Shown: piece by piece, positions 15,206-22,507 of the stretch
Layout of the letters: each line of letters begins with the position of its first letter
How positions within the stretch are numbered: the stretch's first letter is position 1
From: Clostridiales bacterium
GTDB lineage: Bacteria; Bacillota; Clostridia; Christensenellales; Aristaeellaceae
DNA length: 36,866 bases
Direction: 5' to 3'
Assembly: GCA_004554085.1 (NCBI GenBank)
Contig: SFNY01000044.1
Coordinates: forward strand, 1-36,866
The notes under the pieces: generated by a model
Told to the model about the DNA's origin: nothing
Database searches by the model: none
Seen by the model: the letters and a program-made list of their open reading frames with translations, nothing else
Made by a program: the position numbers and the translations under genes

Positions 15206-15236
15206 CAGCGTGGGCACGGAGCCCACACTCTGACCC
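15194..15236 (+). promoter_or_regulatory. Hairpin in the leader of the cysteine-rich gene
   Basis: GTGGGC (15210-15215) pairs with GCCCAC (15221-15226); an outer GGGTCA/TGACCC pair also exists in DNA. It ends just before the AGGAGG at 15239, so it may protect the mRNA 5' end or tune translation. Confidence 0.45.
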
Positions 15237-15250
15237 GAGGAGGTATGAAC

Positions 15251-16261
15251 ATGTCGTTTTACAGCTACAAGAACTGCAATTCGGAAGCCTGTCCCGGCAA
15301 CGTGAGCGGCAACATACTCACCGGCCTGAACAAGAAGGTCTGCATTCAGGTCAAGAACGTCTACGATTCCTGTCTGAGCCAGCAGCAGCTGGATAACCAG
15401 CGCGTGGTCATCGAGAACATCGTGCCCGTGCTTCCCAACAGCTGCGGCTGCAACTGCAACGTCAACACCAGCGGCTGCCGCTGCAGCTGCCATGAGAATG
15501 TGTGCACCTGCTCCTGCTCCAGCTGCAACGCCGGAATCAGCCACGCGGAGGCCGTGGAGAACGCCGAAAACAGCCCCTGCCCGCTGCCCCAGCCCTGCGG
15601 CGCGTGGACCTTCGAGAGCTGCCGCAGCTCCACCACCAAGGGCACCATCTCCAACCTGAACATCGAGCGCATGTGCGACCGTCCCCAGTTCGCCCGGGTG
15701 CGCTGCAGCGTGGAGGTCCCCGTGGACGTACTCTTCGTCGACCAGCGCTGCCAGGAGTGGATGGGCCAGACCAGCATCTGCGTCGACCGCGACGTGCTGC
15801 TGTGCATCCCGGAGGACTCCATCATCCCCTTCACCCTCGAGAGCCTCGTGAGCGCGATTTGCGTGTCCGGCACTTACATCGGCAACTGCACCTTCGAGAT
15901 CACCATCTGCGTCACCATCGTCCTGAAGGTGCTCGCAGAGGTGGACATCATGGTTCCCACATACGGCTTCTGCGAGGCGCCCCCCTGCGAGGAATTCGCG
16001 GAGAACGTCTGCGACGAGTTCTTCTCATTGCCCCTGTTCCCCCAGTCCTCCTGCGCCTTTGAGGAGGTGGGCGGCGCAACCCACGGCGGATCCAACGGCG
16101 CGACGGCCACCGCTGCCACCGGCGGCAGCTACGCCTGCGGCACCTGCGCAAGCGGCAAGGCCGCGACGGCCTCCACCTGCTCCCACTGCGGCACCACCTG
16201 TCTCTCCGGGCAGGGCTCGCTGTGCCCGCGCTGCGGCTGCACCATGACCAGCGTCAGCTGA
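15251..16261 (+). CDS. Cysteine-rich protein, probable spore coat component
   Basis: 336 residues with 37 Cys (11%). Residues 1-65 are a conserved-looking head (MSFYSYKNCNSEACPGNVSG). Next comes a knot of ten Cys within about 29 residues (CGCNCN, CRCSCH, CTCSCSSC). The central part (about 130-275) has regular beta-type alternation (VEVPVDVLFV, FEITICVTIVLKVLAEVDIMVP). The end has two zinc-ribbon-like pairs (CGTC, CSHCGTTC, CPRCGC). No signal peptide or membrane segment was seen. I choose the ATG at 15251, seven bases after AGGAGG, over the ATG at 15245, which is too close. Nearby spoIIID, a sigma-K-like promoter and the composition point to a mother-cell coat or crust protein. I do not recognise a named family; function is inferred. 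Confidence 0.75.
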   Translation: MSFYSYKNCNSEACPGNVSGNILTGLNKKVCIQVKNVYDSCLSQQQLDNQRVVIENIVPVLPNSCGCNCNVNTSGCRCSCHENVCTCSCSSCNAGISHAEAVENAENSPCPLPQPCGAWTFESCRSSTTKGTISNLNIERMCDRPQFARVRCSVEVPVDVLFVDQRCQEWMGQTSICVDRDVLLCIPEDSIIPFTLESLVSAICVSGTYIGNCTFEITICVTIVLKVLAEVDIMVPTYGFCEAPPCEEFAENVCDEFFSLPLFPQSSCAFEEVGGATHGGSNGATATAATGGSYACGTCASGKAATASTCSHCGTTCLSGQGSLCPRCGCTMTSVS

Positions 16262-16269
16262 TCCGCATC

Positions 16270-16303
16270 AAAAATGCGGCCGGAAAGCACGCTTTCCGGC
16301 CGC
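16270..16303 (-). terminator. Terminator of the leftward small membrane-protein gene
   Basis: TGCGGCCGGAAAGC and GCTTTCCGGCCGCA form a 13-14 bp stem (16275-16303). On the minus strand it is followed by TTTTTGATG. It also lies just after the plus-strand stop at 16261 but lacks a T-run that way. Confidence 0.75.
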
Positions 16304-16431
16304 AGCAGAATCCCGCATGGGTCGCATTTGCCGATTCCAAAGCCGCCCATCCCGCCTTCGGGTGGGCTTGATATAGGCGCCGGCACGAATCTACAACCGT
16401 TCTTTACGAAAGCCGCCGGCGCTGCTGCCGC

Positions 16432-16977
16432 TTAACTCTGGGGCGCAGCCGTCGCGCCGATGACCAGCACCGGTTCTTCCTCCGTCTCCGGCGCATAGCG
16501 CTCGTCGATCATCTGCTGGATGCCGACGATGCAGGCGGCCATGTCGTCCCGTGCGAGGCCGGTGGCCTTGCCCTCGCGATAGGCGCTGGCGTATTCCTCA
16601 AAGGCCGCCTCAAAGGCCTCGGTCTGTTCACTGCTGAGCACCGCGCTGGAGGCGCCGAAGCCATCGACGAGGGCGGTGTTGAGCGCGTCCACGGCGGCGT
16701 ACTCCGCCTTCAGGCTGGGAATCAGCTTGTTGCGCACGTCCACCGAGGGATCGTCCACGCGGGCGAACAGATCCGTCATGACGATCATGTGCTGGAACGT
16801 CTGCTCCTGAATCTGCGCCCGCGCGCCTGAATACCGCTTTTGAATATTCGTGCGCATATAGATGCTTATGCACAGGGCGACGGCCAGCGCGATTACCGCG
16901 CCGAGCAACACGTATTTGATCGGTATCCGGCGCAGTTTTTTCCACCATTCTGCCAGCTTCCCCTTCATGGAATTCAA
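16432..16977 (-). CDS. Small single-pass membrane protein, function unknown
   Basis: About 181 residues. A short basic N-terminus (KGKLAEWWKKLRRIPIKY) precedes one membrane helix (VLLGAVIALAVALCISIYM). A helical, acidic domain of about 120 residues follows, which by the positive-inside rule lies outside the cytoplasm. It has a vague likeness to LemA-type helical proteins (VRNKLIPSLKAEYAAVDALN), but I would not assign it. The start is uncertain: a TTG at 16975-16977 is seven bases after GAGGGGGG; an ATG at 16966-16968 is too far from it; an ATG at 17005-17007 has no ribosome site. It is transcribed alone, from an AT-rich gap with TGTATATACA-type palindromes. Confidence 0.7.
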   Translation of the reverse strand: MNSMKGKLAEWWKKLRRIPIKYVLLGAVIALAVALCISIYMRTNIQKRYSGARAQIQEQTFQHMIVMTDLFARVDDPSVDVRNKLIPSLKAEYAAVDALNTALVDGFGASSAVLSSEQTEAFEAAFEEYASAYREGKATGLARDDMAACIVGIQQMIDERYAPETEEEPVLVIGATAAPQS

Positions 16978-17030
16978 GCTGAAACCCCCCTCTTTGGTTG
17001 AATACATAAATGTATATGCAGAATATTGGC

Positions 17031-17040
17031 TGTATATACA
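17031..17040. repeat. TGTATATACA palindrome
   Basis: A 10-bp perfect palindrome in the AT-rich gap (16978-17257) between divergent genes. Its core matches the longer palindrome at 17093-17106. It is a candidate operator half of a paired site. Confidence 0.4.
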
Positions 17041-17092
17041 TCAGAATATACGACAATTTATGCGCAATTCCTGCATGAAACTTTTGAAATAA

Positions 17093-17106
17093 ATGTATAT
17101 ATACAT
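17093..17106. repeat. ATGTATATATACAT palindrome
   Basis: A 14-bp perfect palindrome in the same AT-rich gap. Its central GTATATATAC also occurs downstream of the -10 of the GntR gene at 24761-24770. Confidence 0.5.
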
Positions 17107-17199
17107 GGTATATTCGCCTGTATTTTCGCACAATTTATGCATTGCGCGTTTTTTCGGGCGCATTCGACGCACAATTTCGCCAAGATTCGACGGCGATCG

Positions 17200-17228
17200 T
17201 TGTATTTTCGCACAGGGCCTGCTATAAT
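17200..17228 (+). promoter_or_regulatory. Promoter of the aldo/keto reductase gene
   Basis: TTGTAT (17200-17205) and TATAAT (17223-17228) are 17 bp apart, with a TGC extension. Confidence 0.75.
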
Positions 17229-17257
17229 GAAAGAAAAAATCCGAGGGGAGAATTGGC

Positions 17258-18211
17258 ATGCGTTACGCGGAATTTTGTGGTCGAGAGACCGCCGTCATCG
17301 CGCTGGGAACGATGGATTTCGGTGGAAAGATTGAGGAGGGCCGCGCCCGGGAGTTCATGGACGCCTACGTGGAGATCGGCGGCAACTTCATCGACACCGC
17401 CCGCATCTACGGCGACTTTGCCCGAAAGATTCAGGGCGGCAGCGAACAGGTGATCGGCCGCTGGATGGAGGACAGGCGCTGCCGGGACAGCATCGTACTG
17501 GGCACGAAGGGCGGACATCCCGACCCCGCCACCATGCACACGGGTCGCCTGAGCCGGAGCGAAATTCTGGACGACATGCGCCGCAGTCTGGACAACCTGC
17601 GCACGGACTGTGTGGACATCTACTGGCTGCACCGCGACGATTCCACGCGCCCGGTGGAGGACATCCTGGAGAGCCTGACCGAGCTTGTGGAGCAGGGCAT
17701 GACCCGCTATGTGGGCGTGTCCAACTGGCGCACGGAGCGCATCGTCGAGGCCAACGCCAGCGCCGCGCAGCACGGCCTGGTGAAGCTCAGCGCCAACCAG
17801 CCCCAGTTCAGCCTGGCCCGGCAGGTGGTGGTGGAGGACGACACCCTCTGCCAGATGGACAGTCAGACCTACGCCATGCACGTCAAGGAGAACCTGCCCT
17901 GCGTGTGCTTCTCCTCCCAGGCAAAGGGCTTTCTGTCGAAGCTTGCACAGGGCGGCGAGGCGATCCTGCCCGACAAGGCCCGCAGGCGCTATCTCTGCGA
18001 GGAGAACCTTGCTGTGTTCGAGCGCTGCCGCGCGCTGTCCGCACAGACCGGCTACTCGGTCAACGCCATCGCCCTGGCCTGGCTCACCAGCCAGCCCTTC
18101 CCCACCTTCCCCATCGCGGGCGTGAGCAAGATGGAGCACATCGAGGCCCTGCGCGAGGCCGGGGATGCAATTCTGACCGCAGAGCAGCGCGACGGCCTGC
18201 GCAGGCTGTGA
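17258..18211 (+). CDS. Aldo/keto reductase
   Basis: 317 residues, a (beta/alpha)8 NADPH-dependent oxidoreductase. The catalytic tetrad is complete: Asp46 and Tyr51 (NFIDTARIYGD), Lys84 (GTKGG), His125 (YWLHRDD). The family segment YVGVSNW is present in the middle, and the C-terminus has the cofactor-binding PIAGVSKMEHIEA. The substrate cannot be read; AKRs act on many aldehydes, ketones and sugars. GAGGGGAG lies six to seven bases before the ATG. It has its own promoter and is followed by the pfp promoter, so it is a single-gene unit. Confidence 0.9.
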   Translation: MRYAEFCGRETAVIALGTMDFGGKIEEGRAREFMDAYVEIGGNFIDTARIYGDFARKIQGGSEQVIGRWMEDRRCRDSIVLGTKGGHPDPATMHTGRLSRSEILDDMRRSLDNLRTDCVDIYWLHRDDSTRPVEDILESLTELVEQGMTRYVGVSNWRTERIVEANASAAQHGLVKLSANQPQFSLARQVVVEDDTLCQMDSQTYAMHVKENLPCVCFSSQAKGFLSKLAQGGEAILPDKARRRYLCEENLAVFERCRALSAQTGYSVNAIALAWLTSQPFPTFPIAGVSKMEHIEALREAGDAILTAEQRDGLRRL

Positions 18212-18233
18212 GCACAGAATTAACCCACTTGCG

Positions 18234-18262
18234 TTGACAAAGGTCGCGATTTGTGCTAGATT
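18234..18262 (+). promoter_or_regulatory. Promoter of the phosphofructokinase gene
   Basis: Perfect TTGACA (18234-18239), 17 bp, then TAGATT (18257-18262) with a TGC extension. Confidence 0.75.
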
Positions 18263-18271
18263 GATCGTGAG

Positions 18272-18294
18272 TGCATAGGGTTTGTTTCCTATGC
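18272..18294 (+). promoter_or_regulatory. 5' stem-loop of the phosphofructokinase mRNA
   Basis: GCATAGG (18272-18278) pairs with CCTATGC (18288-18294). It would be at the very 5' end of the transcript, starting near 18269, where such hairpins stabilise abundant mRNAs. Confidence 0.5.
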
Positions 18295-18328
18295 CGATCC
18301 AGCTGATTATTTGAAAGGAATGATACCA

Positions 18329-19585
18329 ATGAGCAAGCTCATCGGCGCAGCGGTCATCGGCCAGTCCGGCGGCCCCAGCTCTGTCATCAATGCCTCCGCC
18401 TACGGCGCGATCAAGACCGCCCTGGAGTGCGAAGAAATCACCAACGTCTACGGCATGTGCAACGGCATCGTCGGCCTGCTGAACGACAACCTCATCGACA
18501 TGGGCAAGGAAGATCCGGACGAGCTGGCCCTGATGAAGTACACTCCCTCCTCCGCGCTGGGCTCCTGCCGCTACAAGCTGGCCGACCCCGATGTGGACGA
18601 GACCGACTACATCAAGATCCTGGAGATGTTCAAGAAGTACAACATCCGCTACTTCTTCTACAACGGCGGCAACGACTCCATGGACACCTGCAACAAGATC
18701 TCCAAGTTCATGCTGCGCAACGGCTATGAAGTCCGCTGCATGGGCATCCCCAAGACCATCGACAACGACCTGGCCGGCACCGACCACTGCCCCGGCTTCG
18801 CGTCCGCTGCCAAGTTCATCGCCACCTCCGTCATGGAAGTGTACCGCGATTCCACCGTGTACGACACCGGCATGATCACCATCATCGAGTGCATGGGCCG
18901 TCACGCCGGCTGGCTGACCGCCGCTGCAGCGCTGGCCAACGCCTGCGGCCAGGGCGCTGACCTGATCTACCTGCCGGAGATCGACTTCGACATGGACAAG
19001 TTCACCGCCAAGGTCAAGGAGATCTACGCTGCGAAGAAGAAGTGCCTGATCGTGGTGTCCGAGGGCATCCATGACAAGGACGGCACCTTCATCGCCGAGT
19101 ACGCCAACAAGAACGCCGCGAAGGACGCCTTCGGCCACACCCAGCTGGGCGGCCTGGCAGCCTATCTGGCCAACTACATCAAGGAGCAGACCGGCGCGAA
19201 GGTTCGCGGCATCGAGCTTTCCCTGCTGCAGCGCTGCGCGGCACACTGCGCCTCCCAGACCGACATCGACGAGTCCTTCGCCTCCGGCAAGGCCGCCGTT
19301 GACAATGCGGTCGCAGGCGTCACCGACAAGATGGTCGGCTTCGAGTGCACCCGCGAGAACGGTAAGTACACCTGCAACACCAAGCTGTTCGACCTCACCA
19401 TCGTTGCCAACACCGAGAAGAAGGTTCCCCTCGAGTGGATCAACGAGACCGGCGACGGCCTGAACCAGGGCTTCATCGACTACTGCCTGCCGCTGATCCA
19501 GGGCGAAACCCAGCTGACCAAGGTCAATGGTCTGCCCCGCTTCGTCAACCTGAAGAAGGTCAAGGCGGTCGCTCCCGAAGCGTAA
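18329..19585 (+). CDS. pfp: Phosphofructokinase, pyrophosphate-dependent type
   Basis: 418 residues, longer than ATP-PfkA (~320) and typical of PPi-type enzymes. It phosphorylates fructose 6-phosphate to fructose 1,6-bisphosphate, probably reversibly with PPi as donor. The donor is read from GGNDS (113-117; ATP enzymes have GGDGS) and PKTIDND (141-147), where the Lys replaces the Gly of ATP enzymes. The sugar-phosphate site MGRHAGW is at 189-195. I choose the ATG at 18329, nine bases after AAAGGA; two upstream in-frame starts overlap that site. The codon use is strongly biased to C-ending codons, as in highly expressed genes, in line with the strong promoter. No clear terminator follows; the next gene is convergent. 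The PPi preference is inferred from motifs. Confidence 0.9.
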   Translation: MSKLIGAAVIGQSGGPSSVINASAYGAIKTALECEEITNVYGMCNGIVGLLNDNLIDMGKEDPDELALMKYTPSSALGSCRYKLADPDVDETDYIKILEMFKKYNIRYFFYNGGNDSMDTCNKISKFMLRNGYEVRCMGIPKTIDNDLAGTDHCPGFASAAKFIATSVMEVYRDSTVYDTGMITIIECMGRHAGWLTAAAALANACGQGADLIYLPEIDFDMDKFTAKVKEIYAAKKKCLIVVSEGIHDKDGTFIAEYANKNAAKDAFGHTQLGGLAAYLANYIKEQTGAKVRGIELSLLQRCAAHCASQTDIDESFASGKAAVDNAVAGVTDKMVGFECTRENGKYTCNTKLFDLTIVANTEKKVPLEWINETGDGLNQGFIDYCLPLIQGETQLTKVNGLPRFVNLKKVKAVAPEA

Positions 19586-19605
19586 TGCAGCAACAAAGCC
19601 GCCTC

Positions 19606-19827
19606 TCACTCCGTGAAAATGTACTTCACGAAGTTGCCCTTGCCGTCGCCGGTGGTGATCACCACGTCGCCGTCAGGCTTGACCACGCTGTCCATGATGG
19701 GATAGGCCGCGTTCGCCTTCACGTAGGCCTCCGGGCTCTCCGCCTCGACCTCGAGAAACTCCTTCTTTTCGTGGGCCTCGCCGCCGCAGGGGTTGATCGT
19801 CTGTACCAGAACTTCATATTCTTTCAT
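19606..19827 (-). CDS. Small hypothetical protein
   Basis: 73 residues, acidic, with no membrane segment. The N-terminal half looks like a small beta-rich domain (MKEYEVLVQTINPCGG, EFLEVEAESPEAYVKAN), and the end has VVITTGDGKGNFVKYIF. GGCGGAG is six bases before the ATG, and a candidate promoter lies at 19865-19893, so it is probably real. I do not recognise the family. It is convergent with the phosphofructokinase gene and 20 bp from its stop. Confidence 0.7.
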   Translation of the reverse strand: MKEYEVLVQTINPCGGEAHEKKEFLEVEAESPEAYVKANAAYPIMDSVVKPDGDVVITTGDGKGNFVKYIFTE

Positions 19828-19864
19828 ACTACACTCCGCCTTTCTGAAAACCCGATTTGATTCA

Positions 19865-19893
19865 ATTATACACCATTCTTTGAAAAATCAAAC
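19865..19893 (-). promoter_or_regulatory. Candidate promoter of the small hypothetical gene
   Basis: On the minus strand a perfect TATAAT (19865-19870), with GTTTGA 17 bp upstream (19888-19893) as a weak -35. Confidence 0.5.
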
Positions 19894-19942
19894 CCGGCAC
19901 GGCAGGATTTCTGTTGTCAGCATTTGCACACATAACACAAAA

Positions 19943-19972
19943 TTGACAGGCGATCCATCATCGTGCTATAAT
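19943..19972 (+). promoter_or_regulatory. Promoter of the toxin mRNA
   Basis: Perfect TTGACA (19943-19948) and TATAAT (19967-19972), 18 bp apart, with a TGC extension. The transcript start is near 19979. Confidence 0.8.
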
Positions 19973-20030
19973 GTCCCCTGAGCCGCAAGGCTTCCCGGCA
20001 GGAAGGAAAAAGATGGCGCTTGGCTTTTCA

Positions 20031-20061
20031 CCTCTGACGCACAACAAAAGCAGAGGAGGTG
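20031..20061 (+). promoter_or_regulatory. Hairpin masking the toxin ribosome binding site
   Basis: CCTCTG (20031-20036) can pair with CAGAGG (20051-20056), overlapping the first bases of the AGGAGG; CACCTC (20029-20034) can instead pair with GAGGTG (20056-20061). Either would reduce translation, as is common in type I toxin mRNAs. Confidence 0.5.
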
Positions 20062-20066
20062 AGATC

Positions 20067-20162
20067 ATGTCTGACTTCGAGATCATCTCCGTAGTCATTA
20101 TGATTGCCTCTCTTGTGTTGAAAGCGATCCAGTTCGGTCGCAACTCAAATGACAAGAAGTAA
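20067..20162 (+). CDS. Holin-like type I toxin
   Basis: 31 residues: a short polar start, one membrane helix (about residues 7-24, FEIISVVIMIASLVLKAI) and a charged end (NSNDKK). This is the build of the putative holin-like toxins (Hol_Tox type) of Firmicutes, related in design to TxpA/BsrG peptides, which insert in the membrane and harm the cell when overproduced. AGGAGG is seven bases before the ATG, and a consensus promoter lies 95 bp upstream. A longer in-frame reading from 19971 would start inside the promoter region and is rejected. The antisense promoter at 20258-20286 faces it, completing a type I toxin-antitoxin layout. Family call from size, composition and context. Confidence 0.78.
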   Translation: MSDFEIISVVIMIASLVLKAIQFGRNSNDKK

Positions 20163-20251
20163 GTAAAGCAAAGCCGCCATCCAACGCGAACTGGTAGGCG
20201 GCTTCTCCCGAAACAGAGGGGAAAAGCTCACCACAAGCGTCATCCCTTCCT
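20163..20251 (-). ncRNA. Candidate antisense RNA antitoxin
   Basis: A promoter on the minus strand (20258-20286) would start an RNA near 20251 that runs toward the toxin gene and ends at the shared hairpin 20171-20204, about 85-90 nt. It would pair with the 3' end of the toxin mRNA, as RatA does with txpA. The promoter and hairpin are seen; the RNA itself is inferred. Confidence 0.6.
20171..20204. terminator. Shared hairpin ending toxin mRNA and antisense RNA
   Basis: AAGCCGCC (20171-20178) pairs with GGCGGCTT (20197-20204) around an 18-nt loop. Plus strand continues CTCCCG; minus strand gives TTTGCTTTACTT. It starts nine bases after the toxin stop. Confidence 0.6.
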
Positions 20252-20257
20252 GCCGTC

Positions 20258-20286
20258 ATTATACCACACCGCCGCCCCGCCGTCAA
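20258..20286 (-). promoter_or_regulatory. Promoter of the antisense RNA
   Basis: On the minus strand TTGACG (20281-20286) and TATAAT (20258-20263) are exactly 17 bp apart, facing the toxin gene. Confidence 0.75.
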
Positions 20287-20322
20287 GCTTTGCAGGATTC
20301 CCCTTCTCAACCGAAATTTCAC

Positions 20323-20350
20323 TTGCATTTGCGCGGGGTTCTGCTATAAT
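20323..20350 (+). promoter_or_regulatory. Promoter of the T-box leader and proS
   Basis: TTGCAT (20323-20328) and TATAAT (20345-20350) are 16 bp apart, with a TGC extension. The transcript start is near 20357. Confidence 0.7.
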
Positions 20351-20356
20351 GAAGGG

Positions 20357-20586
20357 GAACATTGAAGGAGAAAGCCCCCTGAAACCGTCCAAAGAGAGTG
20401 CGGACACGGCTGCAAGCCGCGCGGCGGGTAAGGGTCGGCTCCGGACTCCCAAGTTCGCGGAGGAACCCGCAGGCGCGACCTGTGAAACTCCGCCGGGCGC
20501 TCCCGTTACAGGGCGCAAGAGCACCAAGCAAGGTGGTACCGCGAAGAATGCTTCGCCCCTGCGAAATAGCAGGGGCATTTTCTTTT
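20357..20586 (+). promoter_or_regulatory. T-box leader upstream of proS
   Basis: The diagnostic T-box sequence AGCAAGGTGGTACCGCG is at 20527-20543. Its TGGT bulge (20534-20537) would pair with the acceptor end of a tRNA with discriminator A, which fits tRNA-Pro. Upstream hairpins include GGCTGCAAGCC, GCGGGT/ACCCGC (20424-20429 with 20465-20470) and CCTGT/ACAGG. The leader ends in an intrinsic terminator. Uncharged tRNA would stabilise the antiterminator and switch on the gene. I could not place the specifier codon with confidence; proline is inferred from the gene behind it. Confidence 0.88.
20555..20586 (+). terminator. T-box regulated terminator
   Basis: GCCCCTGC (20555-20562) pairs with GCAGGGGC (20569-20576), followed by ATTTTCTTTT. 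It competes with the antiterminator that includes 20527-20543. Confidence 0.85.
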
Positions 20587-20793
20587 GGTCGTCCACCAGA
20601 GCATAGGCAAGACCACACAAACGAGTTGGTACGATGGCGAGTGAATTTTTCGTCAGATGCAATTGCAAATTTTGAAGATTTACTGGATGTAAATCAAGAA
20701 ATCTGCAAGCAGCAGATGGCGGAAAAGACGCCGCCAGCGTCGCCGGCGAGTTGTGCGGGATTGCCCATAGAATTTTGAGGAGGAAACACAAGC
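20587..20793 (+). other. Unexplained 207-nt spacer between T-box terminator and proS
   Basis: This stretch is clearly richer in A+T than its neighbours in its middle part (about 20640-20705). It then turns GC-rich with GGCGG/CCGCC repeats (about 20715-20750). Long readings through it exist in two frames but have no ribosome site or family match. A second leader element or remnant DNA is possible. Confidence 0.4.
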
Positions 20794-22455
20794 ATGCTGG
20801 TCAGAAATCTCGTCTCCAAGCGCTACAAGGAAACCCCCGCAGACTGCCAGATCGCCAGCCAGGCGCTGATGATGCGCGGCGGCTACATCAAGCCCGTGGG
20901 CAACGGCATCTTCACCCTGTTCCCCATCACCAAGCGCATCACCACCAAGATCGAGAAGATCATCCGCGAGGAAATGGATCGCATCGGCGGTCAGGAAGTG
21001 ATGTTCCCGGTGGCCATGCCCGCGAGCCTGTGGAAGGAGTCCGGCCGCTTCGACTCCATCGGCAGCGAGCTGCTGCGCTTCCAGGATCGCTCCGGCTCCG
21101 ACATGGTGCTGGGCATGACCCACGAGGAGGCCTCCGTGCACTTCGTGCGCGACGTGGCGGATTCCTACACCCAGTATCCCTTCATGATCTACCAGATTCA
21201 GACCAAGTTCCGCGATGAACCCCGCTGCCGCGGCGGCCTGATCCGCGTGCGCGAGTTCACCATGAAGGACGCCTACTCCTTCCACACCTCTCAGGAGGAC
21301 CTGGAGAAGTACTACATGGAGTGCTACGAGGCCTACAACCGCATCTACGCCCGCGCGGGCGTGCCCGAGGTCGTGGCCGTGGCCTCCGACAGCGGCATGA
21401 TGGGCGGCAAGGTCTCCCACGAGTACATGCTGCTGACCCCCGTCGGCGAGGACACCATCGTGCTCTGCCGCGAGTGCGACTAGAAGGTCGCCACCCCGGG
21501 CGTCAAGACCATCGAGGATCTGTGCGCCTTTTTGAAGATCCCCGCCACCGCCACCTGCAAGGCCGTGGTGTATCAGGAGAACCTGACCGACAGGTACGTC
21601 GTGGCCTTCCTGCGCGGCGATCTGGACATCAACGAGACCAAGCTGCGCAACTACCTGAAGGCGGAGATTCACCCCGCCGAGATCACCGCCGAGTGCGGCC
21701 TGACCGCCGGCTTCATCGGCCCCAAGGGTCTGCCGGAGGGCGTGCGCGTGGTCTACGATGCATCCCTGAAGGAGCTCAACTGGGTCGCCACCGGCGCAAA
21801 TGAAGTGGACATGCACTACGTTGGCTTCAACATCCCCCGCGAGATGGGCGAGGTGGAGTACGTGGACGTGGCCAAGGCCTACGACGGCGGCATCTGCCCC
21901 ATCTGCGGCAAGAAGAGCATCTACACCTCCCGCGGCATCGAGGTGGGCAACATCTTCCAGCTGGGCACCAAGTACACCGAGAGCATGGGCATGACCTATG
22001 TGGACGCCGACGGCACGATGAAGAACCCCATCATGGGCTGCTACGGCATCGGCGTGGGCCGTCTGGCGGCCTCCGTGTGCGAGGCGCACCGCGACGACTA
22101 CGGCCCGATCTGGCCCATCTCCATCGCCCCCTGGCACGTGCAGATCTGCTCCCTGCGCAGCGACAACGAGGAGGTCGCCGCCACCTCGAAGCGCATCTAC
22201 GACGAGCTCACCAAGCGCGGCGTGGAGGTGCTCTGGGACGACCGCTCCGTCAGCGCAGGCGTGATGTTCTCCGACGCCGACCTGTTCGGCGTGCCGGTGC
22301 GCATGGTCGTCAGCCCCAAGGGCCTGAAGAACGGCACCATCGAAATCTCCGCCCGCGACAAGTCCATGCAGGAGAAGAAGCCCGTGGACGAGGCCGTGGA
22401 CTTCGTGTACAACTACGTGGTGGACGAGCTTGCGAAGCTGGAGTGCCGCCTGTAA
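20794..22455 (+). pseudogene. proS: Prolyl-tRNA synthetase interrupted by an in-frame TAG
   Basis: ProS charges tRNA-Pro with proline. The frame is continuous for 554 codons except TAG at 21481-21483 (codon 230). The first part has class II motif 2 (FRDEPRCRGG, then REFTMKDAYSFH, residues 139-164). The part after the stop has the editing-domain region, motif 3 (GCYGIGVGRL) and the anticodon-binding domain. The stop falls after CRECD, where bacterial ProRS normally reads C-x-x-C-D-Y-x-A-N and a linker of roughly 20-30 residues before a K-V-x-T-P-G-like segment; here KVATPG follows at once. So a deletion is likely, with TAG formed at the join. Everything else looks intact and conserved. It could be a true null (with another proS elsewhere), readthrough, or an assembly error. 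AGGAGG lies about nine bases before the ATG. Confidence 0.85.
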
Positions 22456-22471
22456 GTTCCCAAAAATGTGC

Positions 22472-22507
22472 ATCCTCCCTTTTCCATTCGGAAGGGGGAG
22501 GATTTTT
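22472..22507 (+). terminator. Terminator after proS
   Basis: ATCCTCCC(TTTTCC) pairs with (GGAA)GGGGGAGGAT around ATTC, followed by TTTTT. It starts 17 bp after the stop. Confidence 0.82.

Noticed and set aside
17222..19609. 795-codon open frame on the minus strand
   Set aside because: It lies antisense to the aldo/keto reductase and phosphofructokinase genes, is rich in His/Gln/Ala/Val as expected from antisense GC-rich coding DNA, and matches no family.
19971..20162. 63-codon version of the toxin ORF
   Set aside because: Its start overlaps the -10 element and precedes the transcript start; the ATG at 20067 has a full AGGAGG.
20349..20606. 85-codon ORF through the T-box leader
   Set aside because: It lies wholly within the structured leader and has no ribosome binding site.
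21481..21483. Pyrrolysine or reassigned TAG in proS
   Set aside because: TAG is the normal stop of several genes here, no pyl genes or structure were seen, and the site lacks the usual linker, so a mutation or error is simpler.
20680..22473. 597-codon open frame on the minus strand opposite proS
   Set aside because: Composition is typical of an antisense shadow (His, Val, Ala, Gly runs); proS on the plus strand has clear motifs.
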